From Bacteroidales bacterium (GTDB lineage: Bacteria > Bacteroidota > Bacteroidia > Bacteroidales > Muribaculaceae), in contig CAAFXO010000043.1 in the NCBI GenBank assembly GCA_900766975.1, positions 1 through 60,186 on the forward strand: a DNA stretch of 60,186 nt. The letters are read 5' to 3'. Below are positions 52,701-59,212 of the stretch, piece after piece (the stretch's first letter is position 1; the number at the start of each line of letters is the position of its first letter). The position numbers and the translations under genes were made by a program. The notes under the pieces were generated by a model, which worked only from the letters and a program-made list of their open reading frames with translations, made no database searches and had not been told where the DNA came from.

Positions 52701-54587
52701 TTCAATCTACTAAGCGGCAGTATAGACTTTATCGGCACTAATTGGGCGTTATCTTCTGCCATCACCAATGCCGGAAAGTATATGCAATGCTCGGTTAAGC
52801 GGCTCAATGAAGACTTGACTCTATCGGCTACCGCAGAGCGTAATGCTATTTTCTACAACAACCTTTCATTGGATGCCGACACGGATTACACCCTTTCGTT
52901 CTGGGCGCGTGGTAATGGCAATTTGCGGACGTTCATCTTCTCAAACGTATCTTCTAAGGTATACTATCCGCAAGAGAGTTCGCGTTCCGACACATACGCA
53001 CAACACTCTTTGGATGGCACATGGAGACGTTACAGGGTGAATTTCCACACTCTCAACCAGACGCTCAGCGGCAAGCAGATCCTATTCCGGGCGATCGGCA
53101 CTATGTATTTTGAGATCGCCGGGGTTAAGTTAGAGCAATCTTTGGTAGAGAATACAGCATGGTCGTACGCATCTAACGAGATTAAGGGTGATACCGGAGC
53201 AAAGGGAGACAAAGGAGACGATGGGGCGTCAGGTAATTATACTGAATATCGCTTCGCCGTGAATAGTTCTCCGACATCTGCTCCCTCTCTCAACAAGACG
53301 GCATTAGAACCATCGGGATGGATTACATCTATTCTCCCCTCAATGGTAGGATATTACCATTGGATGACCCAAGCAATTAAGAATGGAGAGGGAACGGTTC
53401 TTCTCAGCGAATGGTCTGACCCTATCCGCATTACTCCCCAAGATGGAGCTAAAGGGGATGATGGGAATAGCCCGGTAATGGTGTATCGAGGCGTATACTC
53501 TACCAACACGACATATTATGGTAATGAGCACCGCAGGGATGTTGTTAAGTATAATAACACCTACTACATCACTCGGATTGATGCCGGAGAGTTCCAAAAT
53601 ACTACGCCTACAAGCACGACCAAATGGAACGCATTCGGCGCCTCATTCGAGAGTGTAGCGACTCAACTTCTATTGGCGGAACATGCCACGATAGGTAACT
53701 GGTTTATTAGCGGCGATAACATCGCATCGACTCATGGCAAGATCGATAACGAAGCATCAGATGCATTCGATGACCCGAATTTCGTGCCGGATGTAATCCT
53801 CAACGGGAAGAGCGGTTTATTGCAGTTCAGCAATGGCATGCAACTTGACACAAAGGGTCTTATCTTGTCATCTAATGGCAATCCCAAGCTGAAGGTTGTT
53901 AATGCCGGAATTGGATCATACTCTCCATCAAGCCTTGTATCCTCCGGGACAAGATCAATAAGTGGTACGCTCTCGGCGAGTGAGACATATAATCCATCAA
54001 ACTCAACACGATCCGTTGGATTCGTGCAAGCAGTTAGCTATATTTTGGGTTTTATGAAAGCCGGTTCGACTATTAAAATAACAAGAATGACCGGAACTTT
54101 TACCGTACCGACCGGAAAGAAAACGGCAACCAAAGTAACGGCTAACGGGAGCGTTTTTACAATCAATATATTGAGAGATGGGGATATTGTAAGCTCCAAG
54201 CAAGTTGGATTTATGAGCGGCGTCACAGGCTCTGTATCTCAGAGTCTAAGTGCATCATATACTTACACTATCCCCGAAGGTGGTGACGGAGGTTATACCA
54301 TAGAAATATGCGGAGGTCCAATGACACTGACCGTGTCAGATGCAAGCGATTACACTAACGCTTTTAACCTCAACGTTAGTGGGAGCTTTACATTCAATCG
54401 TGGCAATTTTGAGAGCACCATTTTAGGCAATGACGGAATGCTCTCAAGTTGGGGAAGTGGTATTATGTATTTTAGCCAAGAGGGCTTCATCGTCAGAGTC
54501 GGCAATTACGCCATAAGAATCACATCGAGCGGCGGAATACAGAAGACTTCTTCGGCATCATCCGACACCGGATGGACAAGTATTTAG
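49707..54587 (+). CDS. Tail tip / tail-associated adhesin with collagen-like repeats
   Basis: A 1626-residue protein. Residues 1-520 form the tail-hub-like part. From about residue 765 come alternating modules: CBM-like units (YRGEYNDTTTYFNGDEVRY; later VYRGVYSTNTTYYGN), collagen-like Gly-x-y runs (GDKGDTGANGADGKDG; GIPGEPGADG; GVPGADGVNGTNGADG) and two related YYTWIKY... YIG modules. The last 250 residues are Ser/Thr-rich. The plan is that of an adhesin that binds surface glycans of the host and determines host range. The repeats favour recombination between phages. Confidence 0.85.
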   Translation: MKIFGKNNSLILDVVVDDNSYRQRSIMGDHCLVLYYSLPQHVELPVGAYCDFEGERYTLIRPEHLKMKHTRAYEYTVTFSGDQDKAKIWKFRNPVDGRLRFFLTAKPREHLQMFVDNMNRRDSGWSVGDCIEDVEKLISYDHDYCWDALSRMATEFETEFEIVGKKVSLHKVEYNKSNPLFLSYGKGKGFKSGIGRSNSGDTPPVEILYVQGGDRNIDRSKYPEDENLRAISNGCLLLPAGESIRYDGEHFEDEEGFISDNARTYQADDLGLSIRNIGRELSSLTEDSLDRSDDYPKRVGKVGKVIVVDEEKNFYDIIDGNIPEELNYEDYLIKDEQMTIIFQSGMLAGREFDVKYYHKAKTINGVSKEGRRFEIVPQEIDGITMPGGNYIPNAGDEYAVFNVMLPPSYIRNDTNKSGSSWDMFRSAVRYLFDNEDNKFTFTGELDGIWAKKDWANIGGRIFLGSYIRFRDDQFEKDGVLVRITSIKEDINNPHSPKIELSNETISASVSSTIKNLESTEVVIEENHKSAIRYAKRRWRDAKETIDMISDALSDNFENRINPIAVETMAMLVGDERLQYQFVASPQSKVVVTHNITWNNSTKQLTAPAGTIQHLTLGIDSIRPEHDPGEYRYWNVSELVSGSLYDDPYKYYLYIKAVKEYSGNAGAASFILDTSPHEFEEGDYYWLLVGILNSEYEGERSFVTLYGFTEILPGRITADRLVASDGESYFDMVNAAMKLKDKFIFNENGDGQLKLRGTIVQSIGGEDEAPIGCYRGEYNDTTTYFNGDEVRYQPKTSSPLSTYRCVSESPITGVPPTNTLKWQPVASGVKGDKGDTGANGADGKDGVTYYTWIKYADSATGSGLSDSPVDKSYIGFAYNKTTPTESTNPADYSWTLFKGTDGSDGIPGEPGADGTTYYTWIKYSDVANPTTSSQIYDTPKTTTEYIGIAVNKLTATEGTNPSDYTWSKFKGDQGVPGADGVNGTNGADGADGKDGANFAFNLLSGSIDFIGTNWALSSAITNAGKYMQCSVKRLNEDLTLSATAERNAIFYNNLSLDADTDYTLSFWARGNGNLRTFIFSNVSSKVYYPQESSRSDTYAQHSLDGTWRRYRVNFHTLNQTLSGKQILFRAIGTMYFEIAGVKLEQSLVENTAWSYASNEIKGDTGAKGDKGDDGASGNYTEYRFAVNSSPTSAPSLNKTALEPSGWITSILPSMVGYYHWMTQAIKNGEGTVLLSEWSDPIRITPQDGAKGDDGNSPVMVYRGVYSTNTTYYGNEHRRDVVKYNNTYYITRIDAGEFQNTTPTSTTKWNAFGASFESVATQLLLAEHATIGNWFISGDNIASTHGKIDNEASDAFDDPNFVPDVILNGKSGLLQFSNGMQLDTKGLILSSNGNPKLKVVNAGIGSYSPSSLVSSGTRSISGTLSASETYNPSNSTRSVGFVQAVSYILGFMKAGSTIKITRMTGTFTVPTGKKTATKVTANGSVFTINILRDGDIVSSKQVGFMSGVTGSVSQSLSASYTYTIPEGGDGGYTIEICGGPMTLTVSDASDYTNAFNLNVSGSFTFNRGNFESTILGNDGMLSSWGSGIMYFSQEGFIVRVGNYAIRITSSGGIQKTSSASSDTGWTSI

Positions 54588-54595
54588 TTAATTTT

Positions 54596-54630
54596 ATGAT
54601 TGCAAAACAATCATATTTTGAGTATATTTG
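54596..54630 (+). promoter_or_regulatory. Promoter of the lysis genes with overlapping palindrome
   Basis: TTG (54600-54602), 20 bases, TATATTTG (54623-54630): a full consensus promoter before the lysis block. ATGATTG (54596-54602) and CAATCAT (54608-54614) form a perfect inverted repeat covering the -33 box, a likely operator. Confidence 0.65.
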
Positions 54631-54649
54631 TATAACAAATTTAAAGCGA

Positions 54650-55066
54650 ATGGAAGAGACAACAACCTGGTGGCAAATAGTCATCGCGATCTTTGGATCA
54701 TTAGGCGGATTGGAACTAATCAAGTGGCTTTTTAATCGTAAGGCTAATGCCCGTTTGGCATTGGCGGAAGCCGAGAGCGCCGAGTTCCACACATTGCAGG
54801 AGACAACCGAGTTCCTCCAAAAACAACTACAGGAGAAAGAGGAACGATTCGTAGAGCAGACGGCTCGACTGCGCAAGACACAAGATGAACTATTTATGGC
54901 TAAAGAGGCGGAATATGCCGCACGGATTGAGTTAGTGCAAAAGAAGTGCGAAGACCTCCCCTGCCCATTCCGCAGACCGCCGAATGCGCACACTCCACCT
55001 AAGCCGGGACTCACGATAGAAGAATATCACAATAAAAAACGTAGCAATGAAGATACTAATCGATAA
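54650..55066 (+). CDS. Holin-like or lysis-associated membrane protein
   Basis: With the start MEETTTWW (54650) it has 138 residues; the frame is open from 54572 but the promoter lies inside that extension. One hydrophobic helix (WQIVIAIFGSLGGLELIKWLF) is followed by a long coiled coil (ALAEAESAEFHTLQETTEFLQKQ as repeated heptads) and a proline-rich tail. It precedes the amidase with a 20-base overlap, so a pinholin-like or regulatory role in lysis is likely by position. Confidence 0.6.
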   Translation: MEETTTWWQIVIAIFGSLGGLELIKWLFNRKANARLALAEAESAEFHTLQETTEFLQKQLQEKEERFVEQTARLRKTQDELFMAKEAEYAARIELVQKKCEDLPCPFRRPPNAHTPPKPGLTIEEYHNKKRSNEDTNR

Positions 55067-55643
55067 CGGACACGGAATTAACACGGCAGGCAAGTGTTCA
55101 CCTGACGGCATATTTCGCGAGTATAAATATGCTCGCGAAATTGCCGCCGAAGTTGTGAAGCGACTCCGAGCCGAGGGCTACGATGCCGAACGCATCGTAA
55201 CTGAAGAGGCTGACATTTCTCTCACTGAACGATGCAACCGAGTTAACTCGTGGTGCAATAAACTCGGCAAGATGAGTGTGATGCTCGTATCCATACACAA
55301 CGATGCCAAAGGTGCAGATGGCAAATGGCATGAAGCCCGAGGGTTTACAGCACGTGTCGGAACATCGGCTGGCGATAAGAGTATTAAGTTGGCGCAGATC
55401 CTTTGGGATAGGGCTATCGAGTTGGGGTTAAAGGGCAACCGATGCGTTCCTGATTATAGGTGTATCGCACAAAGATTGCAAATCCTCAACGGCACAAAAT
55501 GCCCGGCGGTACTAACTGAAAACCTATTCCAAGACAATAAAGAGGACGTTCAATTCCTACTCTCTCCGCAAGGAAGAGAAACGATTGTCCGACTGCACAT
55601 CGATGGAATCAAAGAATATGTGAAGCGATATGGGAAGAAGTAA
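55047..55643 (+). CDS. N-acetylmuramoyl-L-alanine amidase (endolysin)
   Basis: A 198-residue Amidase_3-type enzyme that cuts the bond between MurNAc and L-Ala in peptidoglycan. The zinc ligands are H9 (DNGHG), E25 (FREYK) and H84 (VSIHND), with catalytic E158 (LTEN). There is no signal peptide, so it needs the membrane protein encoded upstream to leave the cytoplasm. Confidence 0.92.
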   Translation: MKILIDNGHGINTAGKCSPDGIFREYKYAREIAAEVVKRLRAEGYDAERIVTEEADISLTERCNRVNSWCNKLGKMSVMLVSIHNDAKGADGKWHEARGFTARVGTSAGDKSIKLAQILWDRAIELGLKGNRCVPDYRCIAQRLQILNGTKCPAVLTENLFQDNKEDVQFLLSPQGRETIVRLHIDGIKEYVKRYGKK

Positions 55644-56106
55644 AGAGATAAACGATGACAACTACATGATGATCTCGGTATATCTATTGGCAGTAGTATT
55701 GTCGATTGTAGCGCTGGTAAGCACCTGCTCCTGCACTCGCACTATATACACCCCGGTGGAGAGCACAATTTATCACACCGACACCCTCCTGCTCACAAAT
55801 GTGCGTATGGACTCGATTGTGCAACATGATAGTGTGGCTGTCTATGTACACGGTGACACGGTTCGGATAACTCAGTATCGAGATCGGTTACGCTATCGAG
55901 ATCGAGTAGACACAATCTATCGCACCAAGGTCGACACGGCGAGGATTGAGAAACCCATCATCGTCACAACCGAAGCAGAGATGACGAAATCCGAGACCTT
56001 ACGCCTCAAGTCATGGGGATGGCTTTTGGCATTACTCATAATATCCCTTGCATGGATATTTCGCAAGCACATAAAATCCTTTCTCAACCAAAGACTCCAT
56101 TTCTGA
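55630..56106 (+). CDS. Possible unimolecular spanin
   Basis: A 158-residue protein. An N-terminal hydrophobic segment (MMISVYLLAVVLSIVALVS) ends in TCSC, a candidate lipoprotein site; the middle (about 40-120) is charged and beta/helical with RYRDR repeats; the C-terminus has a transmembrane helix (WGWLLALLIISLAWIF). A lipoprotein anchor at one end and a membrane helix at the other is the u-spanin plan, which spans the periplasm and fuses the membranes in the last lysis step. The start may be 55630 or the Met pair at 55666. Confidence 0.55.
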   Translation: MGRSKEINDDNYMMISVYLLAVVLSIVALVSTCSCTRTIYTPVESTIYHTDTLLLTNVRMDSIVQHDSVAVYVHGDTVRITQYRDRLRYRDRVDTIYRTKVDTARIEKPIIVTTEAEMTKSETLRLKSWGWLLALLIISLAWIFRKHIKSFLNQRLHF

Positions 56107-56162
56107 TTTACCAACTTTCACAAGCATGGATGATTGTTTTAAGTTCATCACAGTTCTGAAAG

Positions 56163-56200
56163 AGCGACACGTCCGAGAGGATATGTCGCTTTATTTTTTA
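56163..56200 (+). terminator. Terminator at the end of the prophage late operon
   Basis: AGCGACA (56163-56169) pairs with TGTCGCT (56184-56190), followed by TTATTTTTTATT. It closes the lysis block. Confidence 0.85.
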
Positions 56201-56227
56201 TTAGACCGGAGCATTGTGGAGTAAAAA

Positions 56228-56247
56228 TTTGTTGCTAATTTGTTGCT
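56228..56247. promoter_or_regulatory. Right integrase arm-type sites
   Basis: TTTGTTGCT occurs at 56228-56236 and 56239-56247, 11 bases apart, as at the left end. They lie about 65 bases inside the right attachment core. Confidence 0.6.
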
Positions 56248-56309
56248 CACCTTCAAACACCTATTTCATAAAAATTTAATTATAAAATACTTAGCCGCCT
56301 TTAACAACA

Positions 56310-56330
56310 TTCTGCATCGGAAAATAATCA
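56310..56330 (+). other. attR: second copy of the mnmE end
   Basis: The sequence reads Phe-Cys-Ile-Gly-Lys-stop like the true mnmE end, with the identical core TGCATCGGAAA at 56313-56323 and three transitions against attL. Confidence 0.8.
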
Positions 56331-56416
56331 GTTGATTATCAAGGCTTTATATTGACAGCAATTGACTGATAAAGAGGGATAAAGAATTTCTCACGCCGAC
56401 TGAGACAGCAGCTTAG

Positions 56417-56505
56417 AGCGCGTTCCAGCGTTGGCTCCGCGATGCAGGAATCACCAAGAAGATAACCTTCCACGGGCTGCGCCACTCCTATTTGCTCAAC
56501 GCGGC
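56417..56505 (+). pseudogene. Relic of another tyrosine integrase
   Basis: An in-frame piece reads AFQRWLRDAGITKKITFHGLRHSYLLNA, written here as WLRDAGITKK then ITFHGLRHSYLL. HGLRHS is the HxLRH box of tyrosine recombinases, but the sequence is not that of the prophage integrase (HCGRHTF). It begins after a stop codon and runs out before the catalytic Tyr. It indicates an older element at the same locus. Confidence 0.75.
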
Positions 56506-56509
56506 ACCG

Positions 56510-56569
56510 CAAAAATACCGATTGTTATATCGCAAAAACACCGATTAAAACACCACAAAAGCACCGATT
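56510..56569 (+). repeat. Three phased 14-base iterons before the DUF4143 ATPase gene
   Basis: CAAAAATACCGATT (56510-56523), CAAAAACACCGATT (56533-56546) and CAAAAGCACCGATT (56556-56569) begin exactly 23 bases apart. The third ends four bases before the -33 box of the promoter. They look like binding sites of a regulator, perhaps of the encoded protein itself. Confidence 0.75.
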
Positions 56570-56572
56570 TAC

Positions 56573-56603
56573 TTGCGTATGCCATTATAATATTGTAACT
56601 TTG
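56573..56603 (+). promoter_or_regulatory. Promoter of the DUF4143 ATPase gene
   Basis: TTG (56573-56575), 20 bases, TAACTTTG (56596-56603). The start codon at 56618 gives a leader of only about 8-10 bases. Confidence 0.7.
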
Positions 56604-56617
56604 CACAAAAACAGCAT

Positions 56618-57910
56618 ATGAATTATCTACATAGGACCGCAGACGAGCTTTTGAGCGACTTATTAGACGCTTTCGGGGCTGTTCTGATTGAAGGCCCCAA
56701 ATGGTGCGGCAAGACCACTACAGCAGAGCAATTGGCTCGAAGTGTAATCAAGATGCAAGACCCGGATATGCAGGAAGAGTATCTGATCACAGCCAATTCA
56801 AAGCCATCCTTGCTACTTCAGGGAGACACACCTCGTCTAATAGACGAGTGGCAGGATGCACCTGTTCTATGGGATGCAATCCGTACTATGGTTGACAAGA
56901 GAGACGAACCGGGGCAGTTCATCCTTACCGGTTCAAATAGCGTAGATAGAGAAAAAACGAAACATTCCGGCACTGGTCGTATCGTAAAAATGAAAATGTT
57001 GCCAATGAGCCTATGGGAGTCTCGGGAATCCACCGGAGAAGTATCCATTGCCGAATTATTCAATAATCCTGATTATGATATTGACGGTAAAAAGTCGAAA
57101 ATGACAATGGAGAATTTGATTTTTGCAGCTTGCAGAGGCGGGTGGCCTGCCGCATTGAAGAGCAAATCAGAATCAGCCAAACTGCTTATCGCACGCAATT
57201 ATCTGAACAGCGTGTGTTCAGAAGATATTTCGAGAGTTGACAAAATCAGGCGCAACGAAAATTTAGCAAAACAGATTCTTAGGTCATATGCAAGAAATAT
57301 CTCCACAATCGCAAAAAAAACATCAATGCTTGAAGACGTAGTGGCGTCGCAGAACATGAGTTGCAGTATGGATACATTTGATGATTATGTAGCTGCACTT
57401 GAAAAACTGTTTGTAATACAGGATATTGATGCCTGGAGCCCTGCTATACGCAGCAAAACAGCCATACGCAGTGCTCCCAAACGAGGATTCTGCGACCCAT
57501 CCATCGCTGTTGCAGCTCTTGGACTTACTCCGGAGGCACTAAAGACTCAACTTAAAACATTTGGATTCATCTTTGAGCAGATGTGTATCCGCGATTTGAA
57601 GGCATATACTATAGATATGAACAGCCATGTGTCATATTATCGTGACCGTTATGGGCTTGAGGCTGACATAGTTTTGCATCTCCCTGATGGACGATATGCT
57701 TTAATAGAGTGTAAACTTGGAAGTATGGAAATTGATAAAGGCGCAGAACATTTACTAAAAATAAGAAATCTGATCCGAGAAAAAAATCTCACAGAAAAAC
57801 AGATGCCTATTCGTGAGCCTGACCTGCTACTCATTTTGACAGGAGGACAAATGTCATATACACGTAATGACGGTGTAAAAGTCATTCCATTGGCAACCAT
57901 TAAACCATAA
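56618..57910 (+). CDS. AAA+ ATPase with C-terminal DUF4143
   Basis: A 430-residue protein. The N-terminal ATPase has Walker A EGPKWCGKTTT (about residues 27-37) and a Walker B-like RLIDEWQDAP. The C-terminal part (about 260-430, with EQMCIRDLKAYT and DIVLHLPDGRYALIECKLGS) carries the DUF4143 fold, which resembles PD-(D/E)xK nucleases: ALIECKLG supplies Glu-x-Lys. Such proteins occur in many copies in Bacteroidales genomes; their biological role is not settled. It is beside restriction-like genes and a mobile-element scar, so a defence or selfish role is possible. Confidence 0.88.
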   Translation: MNYLHRTADELLSDLLDAFGAVLIEGPKWCGKTTTAEQLARSVIKMQDPDMQEEYLITANSKPSLLLQGDTPRLIDEWQDAPVLWDAIRTMVDKRDEPGQFILTGSNSVDREKTKHSGTGRIVKMKMLPMSLWESRESTGEVSIAELFNNPDYDIDGKKSKMTMENLIFAACRGGWPAALKSKSESAKLLIARNYLNSVCSEDISRVDKIRRNENLAKQILRSYARNISTIAKKTSMLEDVVASQNMSCSMDTFDDYVAALEKLFVIQDIDAWSPAIRSKTAIRSAPKRGFCDPSIAVAALGLTPEALKTQLKTFGFIFEQMCIRDLKAYTIDMNSHVSYYRDRYGLEADIVLHLPDGRYALIECKLGSMEIDKGAEHLLKIRNLIREKNLTEKQMPIREPDLLLILTGGQMSYTRNDGVKVIPLATIKP

Positions 57911-57981
57911 CGAAATGAGAAATAAAAAGTATTCATCTGTGCAGGAAGACTGCAATATAGAATGAGAACTTTGTACAGAAT

Positions 57982-59196
57982 ATGAAAGATAATAATACAA
58001 CATACCGAATCTTCGAGCATATCCACGATGTGGACATCTCTGAGCAAGACATTCTGGATTACGATCCTGAGGTACTTGACAAATTGCTCATAGACCACAC
58101 CATGTCTGCCAAAGCACGCTCAGAAGCCGAAGACCAGACAAAAGTGGTCAATATCTTCTGGGCTACTTCTGACTATGAGGATGCCATCAAGAATGAGGAT
58201 GGAGAGGTCGTTAGCGAAGGTTATCGTTACGATGACGAGATTAAGCCAGAGAAGATCACTGGCCAATTCCGTCGCATCGTAATGCCACGTGTGCTAAAAG
58301 ACAAGCAAGCCCAGATAGACCGCACCAAGGATAAGGCTGAGGTTTTCACTCCGTCATGGGTATGCAACGCACAGAACAACCTTATTGATGAAGCATGGTT
58401 CGGGCGCAAGGATGTCTTCAATCGGGAAATTATCAATAATGATGGTGCTCACTCTTGGATTCCCACCGAAGGCAAGATAGTCTTTCCTGAGGGTGACAGC
58501 AAGAAGACATGGAAAAAATATGTGGTGGATAATCGTATGGAGATAACCTGTGGTGAAGCCCCATATTTGGTAAGCCGTTATGACACCACCACTGGTGAAC
58601 CTATTCCTCTCGCCAGGCGCATCGGATTGCTCGACCGCAAGATGCGTGTCATCAACGAGAACGTCGAGACCGAAAAGGAATGGTATGCCATGGCTGAGAA
58701 AGCCTTCAAACATACATACGGCTATGAGTGGCAAGGCGACAATCTGCTACTTGCCCGTGAAGCTCTGCTCTATACCTATATAGAATATTTCATGGACAAG
58801 TTCAATGAGAAAGATGAGGAGGGAAATTATGTCAAGGATGCCAATGGTAATCTCCGAGTGCCTGAGCGAAGAAAGATTGTCAATGCTGCCCGATGGATTT
58901 CATGGAATCTCTGGCAGATGGACGGTATCAAGATGGTAGTGCCCGATTCGTGTGATAAGGTATATAAGCCCAATCTCTTTGGAGAACAGGAAAAGAAAAG
59001 ATGCCCGGCCTGCCTGAAGGGTGAAACCAGAGGGCACATAGGTACCCAATGCGTCATCCGCGACTGGAATCTGAAGAAGCCCAAAGACTGGCAACCAAAG
59101 CCAGGAGAAGACCCTCATACCCAACCATGGCAAAAGATAACATTCAGTTCTCTGCTCAATGCCCATCAGACAGAGACGGAGGACAACGAGATATAA
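57982..59196 (+). CDS. Restriction system methylase-like subunit (subunit M-like)
   Basis: A 404-residue protein of the group annotated in Bacteroidota as restriction endonuclease subunit M. It has EVFTPSWVCNAQNNLIDEAWFG near residues 120-140 (the FTP motif common at the N-terminus of adenine methylases), ITCGEAPYLVSRYDT, and a C-terminal zinc-like CPACLKGETRGHIGTQC. I find no clear DPPY motif, so catalytic function is uncertain and it may be a specificity or modified subunit. The helicase gene starts 16 bases downstream; they form one unit. Confidence 0.7.
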   Translation: MKDNNTTYRIFEHIHDVDISEQDILDYDPEVLDKLLIDHTMSAKARSEAEDQTKVVNIFWATSDYEDAIKNEDGEVVSEGYRYDDEIKPEKITGQFRRIVMPRVLKDKQAQIDRTKDKAEVFTPSWVCNAQNNLIDEAWFGRKDVFNREIINNDGAHSWIPTEGKIVFPEGDSKKTWKKYVVDNRMEITCGEAPYLVSRYDTTTGEPIPLARRIGLLDRKMRVINENVETEKEWYAMAEKAFKHTYGYEWQGDNLLLAREALLYTYIEYFMDKFNEKDEEGNYVKDANGNLRVPERRKIVNAARWISWNLWQMDGIKMVVPDSCDKVYKPNLFGEQEKKRCPACLKGETRGHIGTQCVIRDWNLKKPKDWQPKPGEDPHTQPWQKITFSSLLNAHQTETEDNEI

Positions 59197-59212
59197 TTAA
59201 AATACATACAGG

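Larger units (their letters stand above)
17641..56323. mobile_element. Prophage, siphovirus-like, integrated in mnmE
   Basis: About 38.7 kb between two attachment cores. It holds, in order, integrase, repressor operon, recombination and replication genes, methyltransferase, terminase, portal, head, tail, lysis genes and a final terminator. Nearly all genes except the lysogeny operon and one small gene at 37103 run rightward. A long tape measure (1440 residues), separate tail terminator and major tail protein, and the absence of sheath or baseplate wedge genes indicate a long non-contractile tail. All expected modules are present, so it may be inducible. Confidence 0.9.
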
